DNA from: Gammaproteobacteria bacterium
GTDB lineage: Bacteria > Pseudomonadota > Gammaproteobacteria > Chromatiales > Chromatiaceae
Length of the DNA: 37,426 nucleotides
Assembly (NCBI GenBank): GCA_030065815.1
Contig: JASJCU010000015.1
Span: 1-37,426 of the forward strand
Direction of reading: 5' to 3'
Shown: piece after piece, positions 15,378 to 23,575 of the stretch
How the letters are laid out: each line of letters starts with the position of its first letter
How positions within the stretch are numbered: the first letter of the stretch is position 1
Translations under genes and position numbers: made by a program
The notes under the pieces: generated by a model
Databases searched by the model: none
The model's input: only the letters and a program-made list of their open reading frames with translations
Told to the model about the DNA's origin: nothing

Positions 15378-16364
15378 TCAGAACAGCTGGACGCTGCCGC
15401 TTTCGTCATGCGCCGGCTCGTCGATGTCGGCGAAATTCACGACCTGGTTGCGGCCACTGTCCTTGGCGAAGTACAGCGCCTGGTCGGCGCGGTCGATCAA
15501 CGTGGTCGGCAGCACCCCGCTGCCGCACCCGACATAGCCGACACTGACGGTCACGCGACCGACGCCGGGGAAGTCGTAGCCCTCGACCAGCTTGCGAAAG
15601 CGCTCGAGCGCGATCCGTCCGGAATCGCCATCGGCACCGGACAGCAGCACGAGAAACTCCTCGCCGCCGAAGCGAAACAGGTCGTCTGTGTAGCGGAACG
15701 CGCGCTCCATCAGGTGGGCGAAATGGATCAGCACCTCGTCACCGTAGAGGTGTCCGAACGTGTCGTTGATCTTCTTGAAGCGATCGATGTCGAGCACCGC
15801 CAGCACCAGCTCGGTACCACCACCGGCGGTGCTGCGCTGCACGGCCAGTTCGAACAGCGACGCGAAGGTCTGCCGGTTGAGCAGGCCGGTCAGCGAGTCC
15901 CGCTCACGGCTGTCCATCAGCCTGATCAGGTTGCCGTAGACCTCGACAACCTGCATCAGCTTGGAGCGCACCCAGGGATCGATCGGGACATCGTCGAGCA
16001 CGACCAGGCGCAGCGGACCGATGTCGCCGGACACCGGCACGACGACCTGGCCGACACCACGCCCTTCGCAATCCACCGCGCTCGGCCGCAGGCTGGCGAT
16101 GAAGCCGGCAACGTCGTCGATGCACTCGCGCCGGTCGACGCGGTGACCGGTCTCGTCGAAGCGCCGCACGCTGACGTCCTCGGCAGCGATCTCGCCGCCA
16201 CCCATCGCCATCGGCCGGTGACCGTAGACCTCGAGCACAGCGACGTCGACACCGGGGCACAGGGCACGCAGCGTGTGGGTCAGCGCGCGGGTCAGCGAGA
16301 CGCCGTCGCGCTCGCGGCTCAGGCCGATCACCGCGCTGAGTTGTTCGAATCCGTCGTTGTTCAT
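15378..16364 (-). CDS. Diguanylate cyclase with N-terminal sensor-like domain
   Basis: A 328-residue cytosolic protein. The N-terminal half (about 1-150) looks like a GAF-type sensory domain without recognised ligand residues. The C-terminal GGDEF domain (about 153-320) has the intact active-site GGEEF (233-237) and the inhibitory I-site RYTD (224-227) exactly five residues before it. It should make cyclic di-GMP and be feedback inhibited by it. ATG at 16364. It is divergent from the SulP transporter, so the 170-base region between them may regulate both. Confidence 0.92.
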   Translation of the reverse strand: MNNDGFEQLSAVIGLSRERDGVSLTRALTHTLRALCPGVDVAVLEVYGHRPMAMGGGEIAAEDVSVRRFDETGHRVDRRECIDDVAGFIASLRPSAVDCEGRGVGQVVVPVSGDIGPLRLVVLDDVPIDPWVRSKLMQVVEVYGNLIRLMDSRERDSLTGLLNRQTFASLFELAVQRSTAGGGTELVLAVLDIDRFKKINDTFGHLYGDEVLIHFAHLMERAFRYTDDLFRFGGEEFLVLLSGADGDSGRIALERFRKLVEGYDFPGVGRVTVSVGYVGCGSGVLPTTLIDRADQALYFAKDSGRNQVVNFADIDEPAHDESGSVQLF

Positions 16365-16435
16365 CGCCCCCCTCGACGCTTATCGGCGCCGATGCCGGGG
16401 CCTTGACCGGCGGGCGCGTGCGGTGGGCGGCGTGC

Positions 16436-16477
16436 ATCATCGACGATGATCAATGAATGCAATCGAAACTATCATCT
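16436..16477. promoter_or_regulatory. Operator-like palindrome and AACTATCATCT element upstream of sulP
   Basis: A near-perfect palindrome ATCATCG-a-CGATGAT (16436-16450) is followed at 16467-16477 by AACTATCATCT. The latter matches AACTATTATCT (30057-30067) upstream of the RuBisCO operon at 10 of 11 positions. Both sit in intergenic DNA that is A/T-rich against the local background. They are candidates for binding by CbbR or another LysR regulator, though no promoter can be placed with confidence. Confidence 0.35.
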
Positions 16478-16537
16478 TTTCATGGGGCCGCGGGCCACTT
16501 ATAAAGGTGCATTGGCAGTCTTCACGGGCGACACGGC

Positions 16538-18223
16538 ATGCGCGTGCTGAACGAGATTCGTTTCGACAACCTGCGCGGCGACCTGTTCGGCGGCGTCACT
16601 GCGGCGATAATCGCGCTGCCGATGGCACTCGCATTCGGTGTCGCGTCCGGCGCCGGGCCGGCCGCCGGCCTGTACGGCGCCGTGCTGGTCGGCCTGTTCG
16701 CGGCACTGTTCGGCGGCACGCCGACGCTGATCTCCGAACCGACCGGGCCGATGACCGTGGTCATGACGGCGGTCATCGCCAACCTGATCGCCGCAAATCC
16801 GGAACAGGGCATGGCGATGGCGTTCACGGTCGTCATGATGGCCGGGGTGTTCCAGATCCTGTTCGGCGCGCTGAAGCTGGGCCACTACGTGACCATGATG
16901 CCGTACACGGTGATCTCCGGCTTCATGACCGGCATCGGCATCATCCTGATCGTGTTGCAGCTCGGCCCGTTTCTCGGTCACGCGACGCCGGCCGGCGGCG
17001 TCATCGGCTCGCTGCAGTCGCTGCCGGCACTGATCGCCGACATCCAACCGGCCGAGACCGCGCTCGCGGTGTTCACGTTCGGCCTGATCGTCGCGTTCCC
17101 GAAGCGCCTGCAACGCCTGCTGCCGCCGCAGCTGATCGCGTTGGTGGCCGGCTCGCTGGTGTCGGTATTCCTGTTCTCGGAGCTGGACATCCGCCGCATC
17201 GGCGAGATTCCGACCGGCCTGCCGGCGCTGCAGCTGCCAGTCTTCACCGCTGCCGAGTGGCAGCTGATGGTCGTCGACGCCGCGGTGCTGGCGATGCTCG
17301 GCAGCATCGATGCGCTGCTGACGTCGGTAATCGCGGAAAACCTGACGCGCAAGGAGCACAGTGCCAACAAGGAGCTGTTCGGCCAGGGCGTCGGCAACCT
17401 CGCGTCGGGCCTGTTCGGCGGTATTCCCGGCGCCGGCGCGACGATGGGCACCGTGGTCAATATCCAGACCGGTGGGCGCAGCGCGCTGTCCGGCCTGACC
17501 CGCGCACTGCTGCTGATGGTGGTTGTGCTGTGGGCCGCCGAGCTGACGGCCAATATCCCGCTCGCCGTGCTCGCCGGCATCGCGCTCAAGGTCGGCGTCG
17601 ACATCATCGACTGGTCGTTCCTCAAGCGCGCCCACCGCGTGTCGCCGAAGGCGGCGCTGATCATGTACGGCGTCATCGCACTGACGGTGTTCGTCGACCT
17701 GATCACCGCGGTCGCGCTCGGCGTATTCATCGCCAACGTGCTGACCATCGAGCGCATGGTCAAGCTGCAGAGCGAGTCGGTGAAGGCCATCACCGGGCCG
17801 GGCGAGTGCGCCAAGCTGACCCAGGACGAGCAGACGCTGCTGGAACGCGCCCAGGGCCGGATCCTGGTGTTCCGGCTCGGTGGACCGCTGATCTTCGGCG
17901 TCGCCAAGGCGATATCGCGCCAGCACGCGGTGCTCGACGAGCACCAGGTCCTGGTCCTCGATTTCAGCGACGTCCCGGTGCTCGGCGTGTCGTCGTCGCT
18001 GGCGATCGAGCAGATCGTGCTCAACGACTTGCAGCAGAGCCGCCCGGTATTCATCGCCGGCGCCAAGGGCGAGGTGCGCAAGCGCCTCGCGACGCTCGGC
18101 GTGATCGATCGCCTGCCGGCGGAACAGGTCGTCGACAGCCGCCAGGAGGCATTGCAGGCCGCCAGCGACCTGCTCGACAGGGCGCCCGCGCAAGACGCCC
18201 CGACCGGGCCCGCAACGGCCTGA
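16538..18223 (+). CDS. SulP-family anion transporter with STAS domain, candidate bicarbonate transporter
   Basis: A 561-residue inner-membrane transporter. It has the SLC26/SulP core (about residues 15-420, 12-14 membrane segments; GLYGAVLVGLFAALFGG and ISEPTGPMTVVMTAVI near the start, the Gly-rich GNLASGLFGGIPGAGATMGT mid-protein) and a C-terminal cytoplasmic STAS domain (about 440-550, ILVFRLGGPLIFGVAKAI). SulP proteins move sulfate or bicarbonate; BicA-type members import bicarbonate with sodium. Its location next to csoS1D and the carboxysome island makes bicarbonate the likelier substrate, but sulfate remains possible. ATG at 16538. Confidence 0.88.
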   Translation: MRVLNEIRFDNLRGDLFGGVTAAIIALPMALAFGVASGAGPAAGLYGAVLVGLFAALFGGTPTLISEPTGPMTVVMTAVIANLIAANPEQGMAMAFTVVMMAGVFQILFGALKLGHYVTMMPYTVISGFMTGIGIILIVLQLGPFLGHATPAGGVIGSLQSLPALIADIQPAETALAVFTFGLIVAFPKRLQRLLPPQLIALVAGSLVSVFLFSELDIRRIGEIPTGLPALQLPVFTAAEWQLMVVDAAVLAMLGSIDALLTSVIAENLTRKEHSANKELFGQGVGNLASGLFGGIPGAGATMGTVVNIQTGGRSALSGLTRALLLMVVVLWAAELTANIPLAVLAGIALKVGVDIIDWSFLKRAHRVSPKAALIMYGVIALTVFVDLITAVALGVFIANVLTIERMVKLQSESVKAITGPGECAKLTQDEQTLLERAQGRILVFRLGGPLIFGVAKAISRQHAVLDEHQVLVLDFSDVPVLGVSSSLAIEQIVLNDLQQSRPVFIAGAKGEVRKRLATLGVIDRLPAEQVVDSRQEALQAASDLLDRAPAQDAPTGPATA

Positions 18224-18719
18224 ACGCGGCGCCGATGAGTCACCCAGCGACTACCCGCCGCCGAGCCCGCCAGGTCCGCGCCGCCACCGGCCAGGCGCAG
18301 CCGCCCCGCGCGAACACGGCCCGGCACGCCAGCGGTGTCGCGACGCCGTCGCGCAGGTCGATCACATCCCCTGTAGTGCGGCCACCCAGCTGCCTGGATG
18401 GCCGCCGGATCCGGTACAATGAACCACGGCAACACGGCAGTTTCGAGTTGCGTGGTCGTCGGTCGACGCCGACCGGGCACTGTCGCCGGATGGCTCGCGA
18501 GCCGGCCGTCCTCGGCGGACGTCTGTTTGGCGCGCGCCCGGCCCCGCGCACTGATGCGCCCGCCGGCGACTTCGCCTTTCCCCGTCGTGCGCCACGCCCG
18601 ACCATGACGACGACCACTCCGCCACTCGCGCGACCTGTACCGCACCGACCGGGCGCGTTGCCGATGCGGTCCGAGCGCACTGCGCCGCACGGCGGCCGCG
18701 GGCACTGCGGCGAAAGCGG
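18224..18719. other. Gap of 0.5 kb without a convincing gene; hairpin and TACAAT-like element
   Basis: Open frames in all directions are Arg/Pro/Ser-rich and match nothing, so I take it as noncoding. It contains an imperfect hairpin (GGCCACCCAG at 18380-18389 with CTGGATGGCC at 18394-18403, one G-T pair), the palindrome CCGGATCCGG at 18405-18414, and TACAAT at 18415-18420. This could be a promoter region for csoS1D, a long leader, or an unrecognised small RNA. Confidence 0.4.
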
Positions 18720-19334
18720 ATGATCAAGCTCAGGACCTACGTCTACATCGACTCGCTGCAACCGCAGCTCGCCGCGTATATGGCGACGGTGTCGCAGGGC
18801 TTCCTGCCGGTGCCCGGCGATGCGTGCCTGTGGGTCGAGGTGTCACCGGGCATGGCGGTCCATCGCCTGACCGACATCGCGTTGAAGGCGACGCGCGTGC
18901 ATCTCGCCCAACAGGTCGTCGAGCGCGCCTACGGCTCGATGGTCATCCACCAGCGCGACCAGAGCGACGTGCGCGAGGCCGGCCGGATCGTGCTGTCGAA
19001 CATGAGTGCGTCGCTCGAAGACCGCCAGACCTGTCGCATCGCGTGGCAGGAGGTGATCCGCGGCATGACGCCCGACCACACCGTGTTGATCAACCGCCAG
19101 GACCGGCGCGGCTCGATGATCCTGCCCGGTCAGAGCATGTTCATCCTCGAGACCGAGCCCGCGGGCTACATCGTCTATGCCGCGAACCAGGCCGAGAAGG
19201 CCGCCAACATCACATTGATCGACGTCCGCGCGGTCGGCGCGTTCGGCCGCCTGATCCTGTCGGGCCGCGAAGGCGATGTCGACGAGGCCGCCGCCGCTGC
19301 CATCGCGGCGGCCGAGAACCCGTCGGGCACCTGA
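18720..19334 (+). CDS. csoS1D: Tandem-BMC carboxysome shell protein CsoS1D
   Basis: A 204-residue protein with two fused BMC domains; the family forms pseudohexameric trimers that stack and have a gated central pore, thought to pass large metabolites such as RuBP or 3-PGA through the alpha-carboxysome shell. It closely follows the cyanobacterial sequence: [36 protein letters not shown] (30s-49), DHTVLINRQ, and [12 protein letters not shown] with [17 protein letters not shown] near the C-terminus. It lacks the roughly 50-residue N-terminal extension of the Prochlorococcus protein. ATG at 18720. The Nudix gene follows 15 bases after its stop. Confidence 0.93.
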   Translation: MIKLRTYVYIDSLQPQLAAYMATVSQGFLPVPGDACLWVEVSPGMAVHRLTDIALKATRVHLAQQVVERAYGSMVIHQRDQSDVREAGRIVLSNMSASLEDRQTCRIAWQEVIRGMTPDHTVLINRQDRRGSMILPGQSMFILETEPAGYIVYAANQAEKAANITLIDVRAVGAFGRLILSGREGDVDEAAAAAIAAAENPSGT

Positions 19335-19349
19335 CCGGGAGCCGCTGCC

Positions 19350-19904
19350 GTGCATCGCCGCGAACTCCTCAGCCTGCTCGATCGACACGTCACCCGGTTC
19401 ATGGAAGAGGCCGCGTTCGTCGCCCGCGCACGGCGCTTCGTCGAGGATTATGCCGATTGCTTCGATCGCAAACTGCTGCCGGGACACGTGACCGGCTCGG
19501 CCTGGGTCGTGAATCCGGCGCGCGACCGCGTGCTTCTGTTACATCATCGCAAACACGACCAGTGGTTCCAGCCCGGCGGCCATGCCGACGGCGATGCCGA
19601 CATCCTGCGGGTCGCACTGCGCGAGACATCCGAGGAAACGGGTCTCGATCCGTCACACGTCCGCCTCGTCGACGGCGGCGTGTTCGACGTCGACATCCAT
19701 ACGATACCGGCGAGCGTGCGTGGGCCGCAGCACAGCCACATCGACATCCGCTTCCTCGTCGAGATGGATGACGATATCGCGATACCGGGCAACGACGAGT
19801 CCCATCAGGTACTGTGGGTGCCGCTCAGCCAGGCCTCGCGTTTCAACAACAACCGCTCGACCTATCGCATGATCGAGAAGACGCGGCGTCTGCGCGCCGC
19901 CTGA
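19350..19904 (+). CDS. Nudix hydrolase
   Basis: A 184-residue Nudix protein. The Nudix helix is readable (GGHADGDADILRVALRETSEETGL region, about residues 76-99): the REUxEExGU part is intact, giving metal-binding glutamates, but the first Glu of Gx5Ex7 is Ala. Members hydrolyse nucleoside-diphosphate-linked compounds or sugar phosphates; the substrate is not readable. The GTG at 19350 with GGGAG upstream sits 15 bases after csoS1D, suggesting cotranscription with a carboxysome gene. A metabolite-repair function near RuBisCO would be an appealing inference. It converges with cbbR across 37 bases. Confidence 0.88.
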   Translation: MHRRELLSLLDRHVTRFMEEAAFVARARRFVEDYADCFDRKLLPGHVTGSAWVVNPARDRVLLLHHRKHDQWFQPGGHADGDADILRVALRETSEETGLDPSHVRLVDGGVFDVDIHTIPASVRGPQHSHIDIRFLVEMDDDIAIPGNDESHQVLWVPLSQASRFNNNRSTYRMIEKTRRLRAA

Positions 19905-19941
19905 GTGCGGCCCGACTGGCGCCGCAGGGCCGTCGCGCGAC

Positions 19942-20988
19942 CTACGGCGCCTTCTTCTTCGGCGCGCGCCGCGACTTCTTCGTCGACTTCAGGTGCCTGC
20001 TCAGCTTCGGCCAGACGGTCTGCATGCGCGCCCGCATCTTCGGTTCGATCTCCAGCGCGAACTCGAGGAACGCCTGGGCGACCAGCGACAGCTCCTTGTT
20101 GCTCGGGTGCACGATGAACCACTGCCGCATGATCGGGAAGTCCTCGACATCGAGGATCGCAACCGGACCTTCCGGGCCTTCGAGGGTCAGCGTGTGCAGC
20201 GACAGCACCGACAGGCCGAGGCCGCCGACGATCGCGTGCTTGATCGCCTCGTTGCTGCCGAGTTCCATGCGCACGTTCGGTCGCAGGCCGAACTGCTCGA
20301 AGCGCTTGAGCGTCGCGTTGCGGATACCGGAACCGGGCTCGCGCAGGATGAACGGCTCTTCGACGATGCGCGACAGCGGGATGTTCTTCTTGCCGACCAG
20401 CGGATGGTCGCGCGGCGCCATCACGACCAGCGGGTTGGGCGCAAACGGAAACGACTTGACATCGACCTGATCCGACGGCGCCTGCCCCATGATGAACAGG
20501 TCGTCTTCGCTGGCGCGGATGCGTTCGATGATGCGGTCCCGGTTCGAGACCTTCAGCGCCACCTCGATGCCCGGGTAGAGCTGGCAGAACTCGCCCAGGA
20601 TCTCCGGTGCGAAATACTTCGCCGTGGTCACGGCACCCAGCCGCAGCCGACCGCGCTTGATGCCCTTCAGGTCGGCCATCTTCATTTCGAGGTTGGCCAG
20701 GGTCTCGAAGATCCGGCGGCATGACTCGTAGAGCTCCAGGCCGGCCTCGGTCGGCCGCACGTTGCGCCCGATGTGTTCGAACAGCGGCAGGCCGACGGCA
20801 TCGGCGAGCTTCTTGATCTGCATCGACACGGTGGGCTGGGTCAGGAACAGCTCTTCGGCTGCTCGCGTGAAGCTGCCGAGGCGAACGATCGCCTCGAACA
20901 CCTGCAGCTGACGCAGGGTTGCATGCCGGATCAGGTGGTCCGGTATGGCCGTCGGGATGTTCTGACCTTTGTCGCGGAACGTGGGCAT
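19942..20988 (-). CDS. cbbR: LysR-type regulator of CO2 fixation (CbbR)
   Basis: A 348-residue LysR-family regulator. An N-terminal winged helix-turn-helix (about residues 22-82: LRQLQVFEAIVRLGSFTRAA, QPTVSMQIKKLADAVGLPLF) is followed by a periplasmic-binding-like effector domain (KYFAPEILGEFCQLYPGIEV, and EPFILREPGSGIRNATLK). The C-terminus has a Lys/Arg-rich tail. CbbR proteins activate cbb/cso operons in response to metabolites such as RuBP or NADPH. Here it is the last gene of the - strand cluster, 130 bases after mcdB, rather than divergent from cbbL as is usual. ATG at 20988. Assignment as CbbR rests on family look plus context. Confidence 0.9.
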   Translation of the reverse strand: MPTFRDKGQNIPTAIPDHLIRHATLRQLQVFEAIVRLGSFTRAAEELFLTQPTVSMQIKKLADAVGLPLFEHIGRNVRPTEAGLELYESCRRIFETLANLEMKMADLKGIKRGRLRLGAVTTAKYFAPEILGEFCQLYPGIEVALKVSNRDRIIERIRASEDDLFIMGQAPSDQVDVKSFPFAPNPLVVMAPRDHPLVGKKNIPLSRIVEEPFILREPGSGIRNATLKRFEQFGLRPNVRMELGSNEAIKHAIVGGLGLSVLSLHTLTLEGPEGPVAILDVEDFPIMRQWFIVHPSNKELSLVAQAFLEFALEIEPKMRARMQTVWPKLSRHLKSTKKSRRAPKKKAP

Positions 20989-21122
20989 GTCGCGTCCTTA
21001 TCTGCTGCCGCCGTGCACCCGGCCGACGCCCTGGGCCACCGTCAGCCGCCAGGCGTGCCCGCGCCGCGCCGCCGATCCGCAGCGGCCCGCCGAAGGCGCC
21101 CGGGCGACCCGTGCGGCGCCAC

Positions 21123-21395
21123 TCAATCGGGCCAGATCCGACCCGCCGACTGGTAGGCGTCGCCCGGCGCAGCGCCGGTGGCTGCCGGCCTGTTGCGCGT
21201 CGCTGTCGCCGGCTTCGGCTTCCGCTTCGGCTTCGCCGGCGCACGCGGCTGCGGCTTGGCCGGCGGCGCGGCCGTTTCGGGCTGCGCCGTCGACGGCTGC
21301 GGCTTGGCCGGCGTCGACGCCGGTCGCGATGCACCCGCCTTGGTCTTGCGGATGGAGGCGACGAGCTTGTCGCCGGTCTTGTCCCTGGTGGTCAT
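21123..21395 (-). CDS. mcdB: Carboxysome positioning protein McdB (alpha type)
   Basis: A 90-residue, strongly basic, Lys/Ala/Pro-rich protein that is probably disordered (repeated PAKPKRKPK-like segments), ending in the aromatic peptide GRIWPD. Small disordered proteins with a conserved C-terminal Trp motif are the alpha-carboxysome McdB partners of the ParA-like McdA: they link carboxysomes to McdA gradients on the nucleoid. Its ATG overlaps the mcdA stop by four bases (21392-21395). Sequence conservation in this family is low, so context carries much of the weight. Confidence 0.8.
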   Translation of the reverse strand: MTTRDKTGDKLVASIRKTKAGASRPASTPAKPQPSTAQPETAAPPAKPQPRAPAKPKRKPKPATATRNRPAATGAAPGDAYQSAGRIWPD

Positions 21396-22018
21396 AAATT
21401 GACGACCTCCTCGATCAGTTGCTGGATTTCTTCGGCAGCGGCCTCACCGCGCTTGCCCTGGTCCAGTACCGTGCGCCCCTCGAGGACACTGCTGCGGTAG
21501 GCCATGCGCCGGCGGATCGCCGTCTGCGCCGCCGGCAGGCTCAGCTCGGCGAGCGCCTGGCGCATCAGCTGCGACAGCTTGGTGCGTGGTTCGAGCTGGT
21601 TGATCACGAGCATGGCCTGCAGCCCCGGATTGCGTTCACGGGCATCAGCGATCTTGTCTTCGATGTGGACGGTCGCCCAGATGTCGAGCGGCGATGGCTG
21701 GACCGGGATCAGCGCCAGGTCACTGATCGCCAGTGCCTCACCGGTCTGCGCGGCGTGCACCGACGGCGGGCAATCGACGACGACATAACGGTATTCGCCG
21801 CTGACCCGGTTCACGGCGTCGGCGACATCGTCGACGGCATCGGCGACGCTGACGGCGTCATCGCTGTCGGACAGGGTCCGCCACTGCAGCGACGAGCGCT
21901 GCGGATCGGCATCCAGGATCAGCGTGGGTGCCCGCGCAGCCAATGCGCTGGCCAGGTTGACGCACAACGTGGTCTTGCCGGCGCCGCCCTTGTTGCCAAC
22001 CAGTGCGATGACGGGCAT
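21392..22018 (-). CDS. mcdA: Carboxysome positioning ATPase McdA (ParA family)
   Basis: A 208-residue ParA/MinD-type ATPase. It has a deviant Walker A (KGGAGKTT from residue 10, with signature Lys10), Walker A' DADPQ, Walker B YVVVDCPP, and the TALIPVQPSPLD-like switch region (LALIPVQPSPLDIW). The compact size, lack of an N-terminal DNA-binding domain and adjacent McdB match alpha-carboxysome McdA, which binds DNA nonspecifically and distributes carboxysomes along the nucleoid. ATG at 22018, nine bases after acRAF; coupled with mcdB. Confidence 0.92.
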   Translation of the reverse strand: MPVIALVGNKGGAGKTTLCVNLASALAARAPTLILDADPQRSSLQWRTLSDSDDAVSVADAVDDVADAVNRVSGEYRYVVVDCPPSVHAAQTGEALAISDLALIPVQPSPLDIWATVHIEDKIADARERNPGLQAMLVINQLEPRTKLSQLMRQALAELSLPAAQTAIRRRMAYRSSVLEGRTVLDQGKRGEAAAEEIQQLIEEVVNL

Positions 22019-22027
22019 CGCGCAGGC

Positions 22028-22291
22028 TCAATCGGCGTCGGTCTTGGAGCGGACCTCGTCGAGCAGCTCGGCGAACCGGCGCTGCTTGGCCGCGAGTGCT
22101 TCGGCGCCCTCGTCGGCGTGAATCGTGACGTTCACATAGTCGCGGCCGAACCCCATGTCCGGATACAGGCCTTCACGCTCGGAGAGCTCGGCGGCGCTGT
22201 CGAGAAAATCCCGCAACTCGGTGTAGTTGGCGAACTCGTAGCGGCGCTCGAGCCGTACCGGTCGCGGTCTTTCCTGCCACTGCTGACTCAT
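22028..22291 (-). CDS. Alpha-carboxysome RuBisCO assembly factor (acRAF)
   Basis: An 87-residue protein of the pterin-4a-carbinolamine dehydratase fold (RYEFANYTELRDFLDSAAELSEREGLYPDMG, then VNVTIHAD and FAELLDEV). The catalytic His pair of true dehydratases is missing: LYPDMG stands where HHPE-type residues belong, as in the acRAF group. acRAF binds RuBisCO large-subunit dimers and helps assembly of form IA holoenzyme. ATG at 22291, three bases after the ferritin-like gene. A PCD-like gene at this place in cso loci is a known arrangement. Confidence 0.88.
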   Translation of the reverse strand: MSQQWQERPRPVRLERRYEFANYTELRDFLDSAAELSEREGLYPDMGFGRDYVNVTIHADEGAEALAAKQRRFAELLDEVRSKTDAD

Positions 22292-22294
22292 AAT

Positions 22295-22813
22295 CTATCT
22301 CCGTCGTTGGCGGGACCCGTCGGTCGCCGTGCCTTGGCGCAGCCCGAACCGCCGACCCACTGCGTCACCCTCGAGCTGCTGGAGTTCCCGCATCCAGCGC
22401 GTCAGTTCCTGCGCATGCGCCTGCTCCTCGTCGAGCAGCGCCTCGAAGAACAGGCGATCGTCGTGGCTGCCGACACGTGCGCTGTGCTGCGCAGCGTCAT
22501 GATAGAGCTGCACCAGCTCGAGCTCAAAGGCGTGGTCGTGCTCGAGCAGCGATGCCAGATCGTCGCCGATGCGTACCGGCCGCAGTTGCGAGGCACCCGG
22601 CGCCACGCCGAGCGCGAGCATGCGACCGATGATCCGCTCGGCATGCTGCATCTCTTCCTGCGATTCCTCGCGGAATCGCTTGGCCGGCTCGTCCAGCCCC
22701 CAGGTCGCGACGAGCCGCGCCTGGGTGCTGTAGAGCTGTACCGCAGAGAGTTCCATGCTGAGCGCACGACCCAGGTATCCGAGGATCCTGTGATCGCCAC
22801 GGTTCGCCGGCAT
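22295..22813 (-). CDS. bfr: Bacterioferritin-like protein of the carboxysome operon
   Basis: A 172-residue ferritin-like four-helix protein. Di-iron ligands match bacterioferritin with an offset of +3: Glu21, Glu54, His57 (EEMQHAE), a mid-protein Glu in FELELVQLY, and the late EEQAH. Met55 occupies the heme-ligand position of E. coli Bfr (Met52). It may store or handle iron or oxygen near carboxysomes; such a gene is commonly found after csoS1 in cso operons, but its function there is not settled. The C-terminal tail is Arg/Gln-rich and longer than usual (about 20 residues). ATG at 22813. Confidence 0.85.
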   Translation of the reverse strand: MPANRGDHRILGYLGRALSMELSAVQLYSTQARLVATWGLDEPAKRFREESQEEMQHAERIIGRMLALGVAPGASQLRPVRIGDDLASLLEHDHAFELELVQLYHDAAQHSARVGSHDDRLFFEALLDEEQAHAQELTRWMRELQQLEGDAVGRRFGLRQGTATDGSRQRRR

Positions 22814-22846
22814 CTGACCGCCTTACTCGCTACCTGAATATCGTGT

Positions 22847-23158
22847 TCAGGCTGCGGCTTTCGAATCGCCGCCAGTCGGCAGGACCGGCTCCACCTCGCG
22901 GTGCGGACGCGCGATGATGTGCGCGGCAACCAGGCCGTCACCGACACGCTCGCAGGCGTCGGCGCCGGCGCGGACGGCCGCGTTGACGGCGCCGGTCTCA
23001 CCGCGCACCAGCACGGTGACGTAACCGCCGCCGACGAACTCGCGACCGATCAGGCGGACTTCGGCCGCCTTGGTCATGGCGTCTGCCGCCTCGATTGCAG
23101 GCACCAGACCGCGGGTCTCGATCATACCCAGCGCAATACCGTAGTTTTCGTTTGCCAT
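22847..23158 (-). CDS. csoS1: Carboxysome shell hexamer protein CsoS1 with C-terminal extension
   Basis: A 103-residue single BMC-domain protein forming hexamers that tile the shell facets. GIALGMIETRGLVPAIEAAD, FVGGGYVTVLVRGETGAV and AAHIIARPHREVEP are standard. It differs from the other csoS1 copy at seven of the first 93 residues, mostly at the N-terminus, and has a 10-residue tail (after EPVL) as in CsoS1B of Halothiobacillus neapolitanus, so this is probably the B-type paralogue. ATG at 23158; the bacterioferritin-like gene follows 33 bases on. Confidence 0.95.
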   Translation of the reverse strand: MANENYGIALGMIETRGLVPAIEAADAMTKAAEVRLIGREFVGGGYVTVLVRGETGAVNAAVRAGADACERVGDGLVAAHIIARPHREVEPVLPTGGDSKAAA

Positions 23159-23227
23159 CGTTGATTCTCCGTTATCGAAGTAAGGGGTCAGTCATCAAGC
23201 AGCCGCGACCATTCGCGACCGCCACTC

Positions 23228-23518
23228 TCATTTGTTGCCGAGTACCGGCTCAACCTCACGGTGGGGACGCGCAATGATGTGCGCCGCCACCAGTCCGTCA
23301 CCGACACGTTCACAGGCATCCGCGCCCGCACGCACGGCGGCGTTCACGGCACCGGTCTCGCCGCGCACCATCACCGTGACATAGCCGCCACCGACGAACT
23401 CGCGGCTGATCAGGTGGACCTCCGCTGCCTTGGTCATGGCATCCGCGGCTTCGATAGCCGGAACCAGTCCGCGCGTCTCGATCATACCCAGTGCGATGCC
23501 GTTGATATCAGTTGCCAT
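23228..23518 (-). CDS. csoS1: Carboxysome shell hexamer protein CsoS1
   Basis: A 96-residue single BMC-domain protein, the first of two csoS1 copies in transcription order and probably the major shell hexamer (CsoS1A/C-like). All BMC signatures are present, with VGGGYVTVMVRGE lining the pore-proximal strand. Near identity with the copy at 22847 suggests recent duplication or gene conversion. ATG at 23518 with GGGAG nine bases upstream. A small inverted repeat (CGCGA-ccat-TCGCG, 23204-23217) and 69 bases separate it from the second copy. Confidence 0.95.
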   Translation of the reverse strand: MATDINGIALGMIETRGLVPAIEAADAMTKAAEVHLISREFVGGGYVTVMVRGETGAVNAAVRAGADACERVGDGLVAAHIIARPHREVEPVLGNK

Positions 23519-23531
23519 GGTCGTGTCTCCC

Positions 23532-23551
23532 AGTGACTCAAATAGTGACTC
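23532..23551 (-). repeat. Direct repeat AGTGACTC in the csoS1 leader
   Basis: AGTGACTC occurs at 23532-23539 and again at 23544-23551, 12 bases apart, in the 57-base gap before csoS1. It may be chance or a control element for the highly expressed shell gene. Confidence 0.4.
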
Positions 23552-23575
23552 GATTGTCAGTTAAACCTTCAGTTC

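Noticed and set aside
16499-18193. 564-residue open frame on the - strand opposite sulP
   Set aside because: Composition is Asp/Gln/His/Arg-rich without domains; the + strand frame is an unmistakable SulP protein.
18240-18761. 173-residue - strand frame in the gap before csoS1D
   Set aside because: Arg/Pro/Gly-rich without any domain and overlapping the csoS1D start; treated as noncoding.
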